Source: Rugamonas sp045984285
GTDB lineage: Bacteria; Pseudomonadota; Gammaproteobacteria; Burkholderiales; Burkholderiaceae_D
DNA: 64,000 nt
Direction: 5' to 3'
Assembly (NCBI RefSeq): GCF_045984285.3
Contig: NZ_JBJQIK030000002.1
Location: forward strand, 1-64,000
Shown here one piece after another: positions 16,642 to 28,974 of this stretch; position 1 is the first letter of the stretch; each line of letters opens with the position of its first letter. Below the pieces are notes generated by a model, which ran no database searches, was not told the DNA's origin, and saw nothing but the letters and a program-made list of their open reading frames with translations. The position numbers were made by a program, and so were the translations under genes.

Positions 16642-16821
16642 TCAGGCGGCGTGAAACAGGGTGAACGCGCCTGCGAGAGCGCCAATACCTGCGCCAACAA
16701 CCCTCAAGTCGAACGGCACAGGCACCCAAGCGAGGAAAGCGCCGGTCAGCACCGAGCCAATCAATGCGCACCCGGTCACAAAGCGAAGCTTGTGGAGGGT
16801 TTGGGCTGATTTCCGGCTCAT
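16642..16821 (-). CDS. tiny two-helix membrane protein, unknown
   Basis: This 59-residue protein starts at ATG 16821 (MSRKSAQTLHKLRF) with a basic N-terminus and two hydrophobic segments, about residues 15-34 and 40-58, joined by a short VPVPFDLR turn. The inside-positive topology is typical of a small inner-membrane protein. I do not recognise the family. It is followed after 6 nt by a second small hydrophobic gene. Coding support comes from the regular hydrophobic pattern and the tight spacing, not from homology. Confidence 0.5.
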   Translation of the reverse strand: MSRKSAQTLHKLRFVTGCALIGSVLTGAFLAWVPVPFDLRVVGAGIGALAGAFTLFHAA

Positions 16822-16909
16822 ATTGACCTCGCAATCAATATTTCAGCATAAATGCGGTGATTTCCATTGTAACTTAAGCAGTTTGCGCCGGGCGCCGGCA
16901 GAGGCTTGA

Positions 16910-16939
16910 TTGAGCTCAATGCTGCACATGCTGTACACT
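16910..16939 (+). promoter_or_regulatory. probable promoter of icd
   Basis: TTGAGC (16910-16915) and TACACT (16934-16939) are separated by 18 nt, giving a sigma-70 type promoter about 50 nt upstream of the isocitrate dehydrogenase start. Confidence 0.45.
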
Positions 16940-16994
16940 TTACATCTTTGACCTAGTTAACTCGCGGCCACAAGCTGCACAGATTGGAATGACC

Positions 16995-19217
<2,223 letters not shown>

Positions 19218-19226
19218 CAGCATAAT

Positions 19227-19244
19227 GGGACGCTTCGGCGTCCC
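19227..19244 (+). terminator. stem-loop after icd
   Basis: GGGACGC, loop TTCG, GCGTCCC lies 10 nt after the icd stop. The T-run behind it is poor (GTTCG), so termination may be partial. Confidence 0.45.
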
Positions 19245-19338
19245 GTTCGCCGGGCGGATGCCGACAATTTTTGTCGGAATTGTGTAGAACCCATTCGTGC
19301 GCGCCGGAAAATGGCAGGCGAACTAGTATTATGTTGTT

Positions 19339-20175
19339 ATGGAAAAACTTCGAGACTTTGCGGCCGTCGTCGCCGAGGCACAGCGTGGGGAACTGGTGTT
19401 CCCCACCAGTGTGAATGCAGCGCTTGCGCTGCAGCTCTGCCTTGCCGACCCGGATTGTCATGATGAAGATGTGATCCGCAAGGTGCTGGCCGAGCCTATC
19501 CTGGCGGCCCGCGCAGTGGCGCTGGCCAATTCGGCGGTGTTCCGTTCCAACGGGGCGGCACTTGTCACCAGTGTGCGGGGCGCCGTCATGCGTCTTGGCT
19601 ACCGCAATCTTTATACCCTGGCGGCAGCAATGGTCGTGCGCCAGTTTGGTGCACGCATCAGCGATGCAGGCCTGCGCGCTCAGGCGGAGCAGCTGTGGCG
19701 CTATTCGGCCCATGTGGCCTCCCTTGCTTACCTCATCGGCAGCCGCATTACGCGGGTGGATGCCGATACCGCGCTGTTCGCGGGCATCATGCACGAGGTG
19801 GGCGGCTTCTACTTGCTGGGGCGGGCCGACGCCATGCCCGGCCTGCTGGAAGATCCGGAGGAGTGGATGGGCGCAGCGCAGGAGATCATTGCGCGCGAGC
19901 TGATGAAGAAGCTGAAGGTGCCGGAGCCGGTGGCCAATGCCGTGGTGTCGCTGCGCGGCGCCGCCGTCAGCATTCCGCCCGTGGGCCTGCGCGATACGCT
20001 GCTGCTGGCGCGCTACCTCAGCCCCGTTGAATGCCCGCTGCCGCGCCGCGAAGACGCCTACCTCACCCAGACCGGCACGCTGGCCCGCTACCTCGACGAA
20101 CACCCCGAAATCCTGGCCTGCCTGGACGATGCGGCGGAAGACGCCAAGTCCATGAGCACGGCGCTGCTGGTCTAG
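19339..20175 (+). CDS. HDOD domain signalling protein
   Basis: This 278-residue protein is an HDOD domain across almost its whole length: PTSVNAALALQLCLADPD at the start, then LAEPILAARAVALANSAVF, VRGAVMRLGYRNL and FAGIMHEVGGFYLLGR. HDOD proteins are HD-like but lack phosphodiesterase residues and act as scaffolds in signalling, often linked to cyclic-di-GMP, motility or stress. No second domain is attached, so its partner is unknown. Its TAG stop overlaps the end of a minus-strand DUF29 remnant. Confidence 0.88.
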   Translation: MEKLRDFAAVVAEAQRGELVFPTSVNAALALQLCLADPDCHDEDVIRKVLAEPILAARAVALANSAVFRSNGAALVTSVRGAVMRLGYRNLYTLAAAMVVRQFGARISDAGLRAQAEQLWRYSAHVASLAYLIGSRITRVDADTALFAGIMHEVGGFYLLGRADAMPGLLEDPEEWMGAAQEIIARELMKKLKVPEPVANAVVSLRGAAVSIPPVGLRDTLLLARYLSPVECPLPRREDAYLTQTGTLARYLDEHPEILACLDDAAEDAKSMSTALLV

Positions 20176-20310
20176 GCCTCGCCCAGGATCTCTTCCACCG
20201 TCCATGGACATTCGGCCGGAAACTGGTCCGCTGCTTCGATCACCGCATGCGGGTAGGCATAGACCACCACCTCCGGTAGTGTGCGGCGCAAGCTCGGGCT
20301 CTGTTGAGCA
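20172..20310 (-). pseudogene. remnant C-terminus of a DUF29 gene
   Basis: On the minus strand an open stretch reads QQSPSLRRTLPEVVVYAYPH, then IEAADQFPAECPWTVEEIL and a TAG stop. This is the C-terminal third of a DUF29 protein and is clearly related to the intact DUF29 gene just upstream (its SPSLRTHLSEVLPRAYQHA...DCPYSLAEIL). No start codon or N-terminal DUF29 part precedes it, so it looks like the residue of a tandem duplicate that lost its 5' portion. Confidence 0.7.
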
Positions 20311-20379
20311 GCATGGCTATTTCTCACCGCTCCCTGCGAATACCAGCTGGCTAATGCAGGGCAGAGGCATTATGCGCGC

Positions 20380-20823
20380 TCACGTCGGTTCCAGAATTTC
20401 TGCAAGTGAATATGGGCAATCTTTGGCGAAATTGCCCCGCGGAATGCCGGTCTGGGCCGCAGCCATGTTTGCGGCATGCTGATAAGCTCTTGGAAGCACT
20501 TCGCTCAAATGCGTGCGCAGGCTAGGGCTGTCTGTGAGGATGTCAGCGATCCGTTCACGCTGCTCGATGATTGTGCTGTCCCAGCTGCGCGTATGGCGTT
20601 CTGGCTGGTGCTCGCATTTCAGCAGGTGAGCGAGCAAGATTTCCAGGCGGTGCTTCAGGGCACGCCGTTCGTGTCTGACCATGCTCGCGATCTCCTCGGT
20701 GAGATTGGCAATGTCCAGAGCGTTAAATTGCCGCCGTCGCAGCAAGGCGGCCTGCGTTTCAGCCCAGAGGACGAAATCGTCCTCATAGCGGGGGACTGCT
20801 TCGGATATGTCAGCGAGTGTCAT
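20380..20823 (-). CDS. DUF29 domain protein
   Basis: This 147-residue protein is a complete DUF29 member: YEDDFVLWAETQAALLRRR at the N-terminus, an IANLTEEIASM helix, LLAHLLKCEHQPERHTRSW in the middle and CPYSLAEIL at the end. DUF29 proteins are abundant in cyanobacteria and some proteobacteria, often in multiple copies, and have no established function; association with mobile DNA or toxin loci has been suggested but is not shown here. A degenerate second copy lies immediately downstream. Confidence 0.85.
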   Translation of the reverse strand: MTLADISEAVPRYEDDFVLWAETQAALLRRRQFNALDIANLTEEIASMVRHERRALKHRLEILLAHLLKCEHQPERHTRSWDSTIIEQRERIADILTDSPSLRTHLSEVLPRAYQHAANMAAAQTGIPRGNFAKDCPYSLAEILEPT

Positions 20824-20897
20824 GGCGCACCTCCAAGCTTCAACTTAGCACCGCGCGCGGCGATGTCCAGCTGAGGCGTGGCAGGTGCTGAGGAGGA

Positions 20898-21407
20898 TCA
20901 GGCGAGCGTCTGTTCCAGGATGCGCACGAGGGACTGGATGCCTTCGGAGTCCGTTTCGTCGAAGCGGTTCGGCAGCGGGCTGTCGAGATCGAACACGCCG
21001 ATGATGGCGCCATCCTTGCCGAATACCGGCACCACCAGCTCGGAACGCGAATTCACGTCGCAGGCGATATGGCCAGGGAAGGCATGCACGTCCGCCACCA
21101 CGATGGGCGCGCCTTTCTCCACGGTCGAACCGCAAACGCCGCGGCCGCGTTTGATGCGGATGCAGGCCGGTTTGCCCTGGAAGGGGCCGAGCACCAGCTC
21201 GTCTTCCGTTTTCAGGAAATAGAAGCCCGCCCAGTTCAGGCCCGGCATCGTATTGAATACCAGCGAGCTGAAATTGGCGGTGTTGGCGATCCAGTCGCTT
21301 TCGCCGTGCACCAGGCCTTGCAGCTGCGAGCGCAGGTCGGCGTACATGGCCTGCTTGGCTTCGGGAGTGTCGGTGGAGTAGCTGGTGTCGCTGATGGTGA
21401 AGGTCAT
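20898..21407 (-). CDS. msrC: GAF-domain free methionine-(R)-sulfoxide reductase
   Basis: This 169-residue single-GAF protein matches free-Met-R-sulfoxide reductase, which repairs oxidised free methionine in the cytosol. The three redox cysteines are present with the family spacing: C82 (PACIRI), C92 (GVCGS) and C116 (HIACD); by analogy C116 is catalytic. The N-terminus (YADLRSQLQGLVHGE) and the C-terminal FDLDSP motif also fit. It is divergent from the kinase pair. The symbol is by family; other names in use are fRMsr and YebR. Confidence 0.9.
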   Translation of the reverse strand: MTFTISDTSYSTDTPEAKQAMYADLRSQLQGLVHGESDWIANTANFSSLVFNTMPGLNWAGFYFLKTEDELVLGPFQGKPACIRIKRGRGVCGSTVEKGAPIVVADVHAFPGHIACDVNSRSELVVPVFGKDGAIIGVFDLDSPLPNRFDETDSEGIQSLVRILEQTLA

Positions 21408-21551
21408 GATCGTCCTGCGCAGGAAAAGCGGAAAGCGCGAAGTTTACCGGGATTTGACCGCTCGCGTGAACTTGTTTTATTGCTAACGCGCACGATTGAA
21501 ACACATGCTGTCGTTCTGGCAAAAGCTGATAGCATATTGTTGCCTTAAGAA

Positions 21552-22688
21552 ATGCCTCCTTCGAAGCCTGCCGTGACTGCCCCTATCAATATTCTCGTCG
21601 TCGATGACATTCAGCAGAACCTGATCGCCGTGGAGGCCTTGCTGGCCCGGCCCGGCGTCGCGCTGCTCAAGGCTTCGTCCGGCGCGGAGGCGCTGGAACT
21701 GCTGCTGGAGCATGAGGTGGCGCTGGCCCTGATCGATGTGCAGATGCCGAATATGGACGGCTTCGAGCTGGCCGAGCTGATACGCGGCAGCGAGCGCACC
21801 CGCACCATTCCCCTGATCTTCCTGACCGCCGCCGCGCGCGAAGCGAGCTACAGCTTCCGCGGCTACGAGGCGGGCGCCGTCGATTTTCTCTACAAGCCAT
21901 TGGACGCCAAGGCGCTGGTCAGCAAGGTCAATGTCTTCGTTGAGCTCTACCAGCAGAAGAAGCAGATGTCGCAGCAGCTGGAAGAGCTGAAGCGCGCCCT
22001 GCGCCTGAACGAGATGTTTACCGCCGTGCTGGGGCATGACCTGCGCACGCCGCTGTCGGTGGTGATGAATGGCGCCATGCTGCTGCCGATGATGACGGAC
22101 CACCCGAAAGTGGCGGTGACGGCGCAGCGCATCCAGAGCAGCGCGCGGCGCATGGCGCAGATGGTGGACCAGCTGCTGGACCTGGCGCGCATCCGCAGTG
22201 GCGAACTGCAGCTGCGCCTTGCCGACCAGGACCTGGAAGCGATCTGCCGCGCCATCGCCGATGAATTCCATGGCGGCGACAAGCCTCAGCGCGTGGCCGT
22301 GGAGGCCGAGGGCAATACCGTGGCCCATGTGGATGCGGGCATCCTGTCGCAGGTGCTCTCCAACCTGCTGTCCAACGCCTTGCAGCACGGCGCGCCGGAC
22401 CACGCGGTCATGCTCCGGATCGATGGCAGTGCGCCGGACCATATCGTGCTCGGCGTGAGCAACCGCGGCGTGATCCCGCAGGCGCAGCTGGCAGGGCTGT
22501 TCGAACCCTTCCAGCATGGCAGCGAAGCGCGCAAATCCGGGCAGGGCCTGGGCCTTGGCCTGTATACGGCCAGCATGTTCGTCAAGGCCCACGGCGGCCA
22601 GGTGGACGTAGCCTCGGATGAAGCGCTGGACACCACCGTGTTCAGCGTCCTGCTGCCACGGCGCGCAGTGGAGGCCCGGGCCGCATGA
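21552..22688 (+). CDS. receiver-domain histidine kinase (REC-HisKA-HATPase)
   Basis: This 378-residue cytosolic protein starts with a receiver domain (phospho-acceptor Asp62 in LIDVQMPNMDG, switch Lys in FLYKPLD). A short coiled linker follows (residues 130-155), then a HisKA helix with His162 (LGHDLRTPLS) and a HATPase domain (NLLSNALQHG, GLGLGLY). It has no membrane segment, so its input must arrive by phosphotransfer to the receiver. Its stop overlaps the next kinase gene by 4 nt (ATGA), so the two are translationally coupled and probably act in one pathway. Confidence 0.92.
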   Translation: MPPSKPAVTAPINILVVDDIQQNLIAVEALLARPGVALLKASSGAEALELLLEHEVALALIDVQMPNMDGFELAELIRGSERTRTIPLIFLTAAAREASYSFRGYEAGAVDFLYKPLDAKALVSKVNVFVELYQQKKQMSQQLEELKRALRLNEMFTAVLGHDLRTPLSVVMNGAMLLPMMTDHPKVAVTAQRIQSSARRMAQMVDQLLDLARIRSGELQLRLADQDLEAICRAIADEFHGGDKPQRVAVEAEGNTVAHVDAGILSQVLSNLLSNALQHGAPDHAVMLRIDGSAPDHIVLGVSNRGVIPQAQLAGLFEPFQHGSEARKSGQGLGLGLYTASMFVKAHGGQVDVASDEALDTTVFSVLLPRRAVEARAA

Positions 22689-25600
22689 CCGCAGTCGACC
22701 TTCCGCTTCGCGACGCAAGCGATTGCTATATGCCCCACGGCGGGGGGGCGGCCGGTGATCTGGTGCGCGCGCTGGACTGGTCGCGCACCAGCCTCGGCGC
22801 CATCGGCAGCTGGACACCCGCGCTGCGCACCTCGGTCGATATCGTCCTCAATTCGCCCATCGCCATGGTGCTGATGTGGGGAGCAGACCACGTCATGATT
22901 TACAACGACGGCTATGCCGAGATTGCGGGCAAGCGCCATCCCGAGGCACTCGGCGGCACGGTGCCGGGCATCTGGCCCGAGATCTGGGACTGGAACCGCG
23001 ACATCCTGGAAAGCGGCTTCCGCGGCGAAGTGCGGCAGCACCTGGGCATGCACATGCGCCTGCTGCGCAACGGCACGCCGGAGGACGTGTGGTTCGACCT
23101 GTTCTACACGCCGGTCTACGACAGCTGCGGGGATGTGGGCGGCGTACTGTGCACCGTGGTCGATGTGACGAAGCGCCTGCATCACGAACGCGCGCTGGAC
23201 CAGCAGAATACGCGGCTGCAGGAGGAAACCAGGCTGCTGCGGCAGCTGTTCGAACAGGCGCCGGGCTTCATGGCGGTGCTGCGCGGCCCGCAGCATGTAT
23301 TCGAACTGGCCAACGACCCCTATATGCGGCTGGTGCGCCAGCGCGACCTGATCGGCCGCACGGTGGCGGAGGCCTTGCCCGAGGTGCGGGAGCAGGGCTT
23401 CGTCGAACTGCTGGACCAGGTCTACAGCAGCGGCAAGCCCTTTGTCGGCAAGCAGATGAAGGTGGACCTGGTGGATGCGGACGGCAGCGTCCATCCGCGC
23501 TATCTCGACTTCGTCTACCAGCCGCTGCGCGCCGACGACGGCACGGTGAGCGGCGTTTTCGTCGAGGGCTCGGACGTGACGGACCTGATCATCACCGAGG
23601 AGCGGCTGCGCATGGCGCAGCAGGCGGGCGGCATCGGCAGCTTCGAGTGGTTCCCGTCCACCGGCAAGATGGTGGTGTCGCAGACCTACCGCCAGATCTG
23701 GGGCCTGGACGAACACGTTGAAGTGACGGCCGACCTGCTGATTTCAATGATCGACCAGCGCGACCGCGGCCGTCTCGGCCCGGCGCGCCTGAAAGACGGC
23801 CTGAATCCCCTCGAATACACCGAGTACCGCATCCTGCGCCCGGACAACGGGCAGGTGCGCTGGGTGGCGCGGCAGGGCGAAGTGGTGGAAGGCGCCACGC
23901 CTGCGCAGCGGCGCTATGTCGGCGTGTCCTTCGACGTTACCGAGCGCAAGCAGATCGAACAGGCGCTGCGCACCAGCCAGGACCGGCTTGCCGCCATTTT
24001 CGGCCAGGCCTCGGTGGGGCTGTCGGAGCTCAGCCTGGACGGGCGCTTCCAGCGGGTGAACGGCGCGCTGTGCTCGATGCTGGGCCGCAGCCAGCAGCAG
24101 CTGCTCAGCCTCCATATGGACGACCTGATCCACCCGGACGACAAGGCGGAAAACACGGCGCTGGTGGAGCGGCTGAAAGCTTCCGGCCAGCCCTTCACGC
24201 TGGAAAAACGCTACCAGAAACCGGACGGTTCCTGGGTCTGGATATCGGGCAGCATGAGCCGCCTCGATGATGAAATGGGCCATCCGGTGGCCCTGATCGC
24301 GGTGAAGACCGACATCACGGAACGGCGCCGCATCGAGGTGGCGCTGCGCGACCTGAACGACACGCTGGAGCAGCGCGTGGGCCGCGAGATCGCGGAGCGC
24401 GACAAGGCCGAGGAAGCGCTGCGCCAGTCGCAGAAAATGGAAGCCGTGGGCCAGCTCACGGGCGGAGTGGCGCATGACTTCAACAATGTGCTGCAGATCA
24501 TTTCCGGCAACCTGCACCTGCTGAACCAGCACCTGAACGGCGATGAAACGGCGCGCAGGCGGCTCGACATGGCGATTGGCGCCGTGGAGCGCGGCGCCAA
24601 GCTGTCCTCGCAGCTGCTGGCCTTCGCGCGCCGCCAGCCCTTACAGCCGGTGGTGTCCGACCTGGGCCGCCTGGTGGGCAATATGGACGAGCTGCTGCGC
24701 CGCGCGCTGGGCGAAGCGGTGGAACTCATCACGGTGATCGGCAGCGGCCTGTGGAACACGCTGGTCGACCCGGGCCAGATCGAAAACGTGATCCTGAACC
24801 TGGCCATCAATGCGCGCGACGCGATGAAGGGCGAAGGGCGCCTCACCATCGAACTCGGTAACGCAGTGCTGGATGAGTACTACGTCAATAACCTGATCGA
24901 CGTGCCCTCCGGCCAGTACGTCATGCTGTCCGTCACCGACACCGGCTGCGGCATGCCGCAGGAAGTGCTGCAGCGCGCCTTCGAACCCTTCTTCACCACC
25001 AAGCCGGAAGGCGAGGGCACGGGCCTCGGCCTGTCGATGGCCTACGGCTTCGTCAAGCAGAGCCGGGGCCATATCAAGATCTACAGCGAAGTGGGGCAGG
25101 GCACCAGCGTCAAGATCTACCTGCCGCGCTCCATGCAGGCCGAAGCCGCGGAGCAGGCGCCGGAAACGGGGCCGATCCGCGGCGGCGATGAAACCATCCT
25201 GGTGGTGGAAGACGACGACGGCGTGCGTCAGGTGGTGCTCGACATGCTGTCCGCACTGGGCTACACGGTGCTGTCGGCGGAAAACGGGGAGAAGGCGCTG
25301 CGCATGATTGAAGGCGGCGCGAAGCCCGACCTGCTGTTCACCGACGTGGTGATGCCCGGTTCCCTGCGCAGCCCCGAACTGGCGCGTATCGCGCAGCAGA
25401 TGGTGCCGGACCTGGTGGTGCTGTTCACCTCCGGATACCCGCAGGGCGGCATCGTGCACGGAGGACGCCTCGACCCGGGCCTGGAACTGCTGAGCAAGCC
25501 CTATCGGCGCGAAGAACTGGCGCGCAAGCTGCGCCATGTGCTGAATAACCGCCAGCAGGCCATGCAGGCCCGCCAGCGGCGCAGCGCGGGGGCCAACGGC

Positions 25601-25981
25601 CTGCTTCCGCCCATGCCGTCCATCGAACAGAATACCTCGCTGCGGGTGCTGGTGGTGGAGGATAACCTGGACTCGCAGCAGATGGTGTGCGAACTGGTTG
25701 GCATGCTGGGGCATACCGTCAGCGGCGTGTCGGACGGCGAAGCGGCATGGGAGCTGATGCAGTCGCAGGACTTCGATATCCTGTTCACCGATGTCAGCCT
25801 GCCCGGCATGTCGGGCATCGAACTCGCGCGCAAGGCACTGAAAGTGAAACCGGTGCGTATCATCTTCTCCACCGGCTACGGCAAGGAAGCGCTGGACAGC
25901 CTGGAATTCAAGGCGCGCCTGCTGCGCAAGCCCTACGACCTGCTGGAGCTGCAGGCCGCGCTGGACAGCGCGCTTTCCTGA
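22685..25981 (+). CDS. multi-PAS hybrid sensor kinase with two receiver domains
   Basis: This 1098-residue soluble hybrid kinase has about four PAS/PAC sensor domains over residues 20-560. A long helix leads into the dimerisation region with its His in GGVAHDFNNVLQII (near residue 598). The HATPase follows (NLAINARDAM, GTGLGLSMAYGF, residues 660-820). Two receiver domains close the protein: one near 835-950 (Asp in FTDVVMPG) and one near 980-1098 (Asp in FTDVSLPGMSG). No transmembrane segment is seen, so the signal is intracellular. No output regulator is adjacent; the coupled upstream kinase has a receiver that could be its target. Confidence 0.92.
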   Translation: MTAVDLPLRDASDCYMPHGGGAAGDLVRALDWSRTSLGAIGSWTPALRTSVDIVLNSPIAMVLMWGADHVMIYNDGYAEIAGKRHPEALGGTVPGIWPEIWDWNRDILESGFRGEVRQHLGMHMRLLRNGTPEDVWFDLFYTPVYDSCGDVGGVLCTVVDVTKRLHHERALDQQNTRLQEETRLLRQLFEQAPGFMAVLRGPQHVFELANDPYMRLVRQRDLIGRTVAEALPEVREQGFVELLDQVYSSGKPFVGKQMKVDLVDADGSVHPRYLDFVYQPLRADDGTVSGVFVEGSDVTDLIITEERLRMAQQAGGIGSFEWFPSTGKMVVSQTYRQIWGLDEHVEVTADLLISMIDQRDRGRLGPARLKDGLNPLEYTEYRILRPDNGQVRWVARQGEVVEGATPAQRRYVGVSFDVTERKQIEQALRTSQDRLAAIFGQASVGLSELSLDGRFQRVNGALCSMLGRSQQQLLSLHMDDLIHPDDKAENTALVERLKASGQPFTLEKRYQKPDGSWVWISGSMSRLDDEMGHPVALIAVKTDITERRRIEVALRDLNDTLEQRVGREIAERDKAEEALRQSQKMEAVGQLTGGVAHDFNNVLQIISGNLHLLNQHLNGDETARRRLDMAIGAVERGAKLSSQLLAFARRQPLQPVVSDLGRLVGNMDELLRRALGEAVELITVIGSGLWNTLVDPGQIENVILNLAINARDAMKGEGRLTIELGNAVLDEYYVNNLIDVPSGQYVMLSVTDTGCGMPQEVLQRAFEPFFTTKPEGEGTGLGLSMAYGFVKQSRGHIKIYSEVGQGTSVKIYLPRSMQAEAAEQAPETGPIRGGDETILVVEDDDGVRQVVLDMLSALGYTVLSAENGEKALRMIEGGAKPDLLFTDVVMPGSLRSPELARIAQQMVPDLVVLFTSGYPQGGIVHGGRLDPGLELLSKPYRREELARKLRHVLNNRQQAMQARQRRSAGANGLLPPMPSIEQNTSLRVLVVEDNLDSQQMVCELVGMLGHTVSGVSDGEAAWELMQSQDFDILFTDVSLPGMSGIELARKALKVKPVRIIFSTGYGKEALDSLEFKARLLRKPYDLLELQAALDSALS

Positions 25982-26069
25982 GCTCCTACGGGCTGAGTAG
26001 GTCCCGTCCTATGGCATCACCGGCTAGCCACGCCTACAGTGGAGCAGTGATGACTCGGAACGAACGGCC

Positions 26070-27773
<1,704 letters not shown>

Positions 27774-27843
27774 GTGCGCTGGCGGACAGAGGCAGCCCGG
27801 CGGCTTGGCTACAATGGTGGCAAACCTTGCTGAGAGCCCGCCA

Positions 27844-28974
27844 ATGTCCGATATGGTTGTTGTCCGCCGAGAAGGCCTGTACTGCGTGCCGGGGGATTTC
27901 TACATCGATCCCTGGCGCCCGGTGGAGCGCGCCATCATCACCCACGGCCACGGTGATCATGCCCGCTACGGCCATGGCCACTACCTGGCGGCGGCGCCCG
28001 GCGTCGGCATCCTCAAATCACGGCTGGGCGACATCACCGTGCAGGGACTCGAATACGGCGAGCAGATAGTCCACAACGGCGTGCGCATCTCGCTGCATCC
28101 GGCCGGCCATGTGCTGGGTTCCGCGCAGATCCGCATGGAATGCGGCGGTGAGATCTGGGTCGCATCCGGCGACTACAAGGTGGAGGCGGATGCCACCTGC
28201 ACTCCTTTCGAGCCGGTACGCTGCCACACCTTCATCACCGAGTCCACTTTCGGCCTGCCGATCTACCGCTGGGAGCCGCAGCAGCAGGTCTTCGACGATA
28301 TGAATGCCTGGTGGCGCAAGAACGCAGCCGAAGGCCGCGCCAGCCTGATGCTGTGCTACTCCTTCGGCAAGGCGCAGCGCATCCTGAGCGGGCTCGATCC
28401 ATCGATAGGCCCCATCCTCGCGCACGGATCGGTGGAGCCGCTGAACCGCGTCTACCGCGAAGCGGGCGTGCCGCTGCCGATGACGCAGCTGGTGACGGAA
28501 GTCGACAAGGCCGATATCCGCCGCTCCATCGTGATTGCACCGCCATCGGCGGCGGGCTCGCCATGGGTGCGCCGCTTCGGCGATTTCAGCGACGCCTTCG
28601 CCAGCGGCTGGATGCTGCTGCGCGGCGCGCGCCGGCGCCGCGGTGTGGACCGTGGCTTCGTACTGTCCGACCACGCAGACTGGCCTGGCCTGATGCAGGC
28701 CATCAAGGCCACCGGCGCGCAGCAGGTCATCGTCACGCACGGCTCGATTCCCACCATGGTGCGCTGGCTGTGCCAGAACGGCCTCGATGCCAAAGGTTTC
28801 GAAACCGAATACGGCGACGACGAAGCGCAGGATGCCGCTGCTGCGGGCGCCGCTGCCGAAGGCGTGACGGCGGAGCCGGATCCGATAGCGGCGCGCTGGG
28901 CCGTCACCGAAGCGGCGGATGCTGCCCGCGCGGCAGGCAAGGCCGATGCAGGCGGGGAGGGCGGCAATGCGTGA
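27844..28974 (+). CDS. ligase-associated DNA exonuclease (metallo-beta-lactamase fold)
   Basis: This 376-residue protein is the Exo member of the Lhr/Lig/Mpe/Exo repair cluster. The metal site HxHxDH is visible at H34-x-H36-x-D38-H39 (THGHGDH) and the later beta-CASP-type signatures HPAGHVLGSAQI, SGDYK, TESTFGLP and ITHGS are all present. Related enzymes are SNM1/Artemis-like nucleases that process DNA ends. I start it at ATG 27844; longer readings run into recQ. Its last 8 nt overlap the DNA ligase start. Confidence 0.9.
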   Translation: MSDMVVVRREGLYCVPGDFYIDPWRPVERAIITHGHGDHARYGHGHYLAAAPGVGILKSRLGDITVQGLEYGEQIVHNGVRISLHPAGHVLGSAQIRMECGGEIWVASGDYKVEADATCTPFEPVRCHTFITESTFGLPIYRWEPQQQVFDDMNAWWRKNAAEGRASLMLCYSFGKAQRILSGLDPSIGPILAHGSVEPLNRVYREAGVPLPMTQLVTEVDKADIRRSIVIAPPSAAGSPWVRRFGDFSDAFASGWMLLRGARRRRGVDRGFVLSDHADWPGLMQAIKATGAQQVIVTHGSIPTMVRWLCQNGLDAKGFETEYGDDEAQDAAAAGAAAEGVTAEPDPIAARWAVTEAADAARAAGKADAGGEGGNA

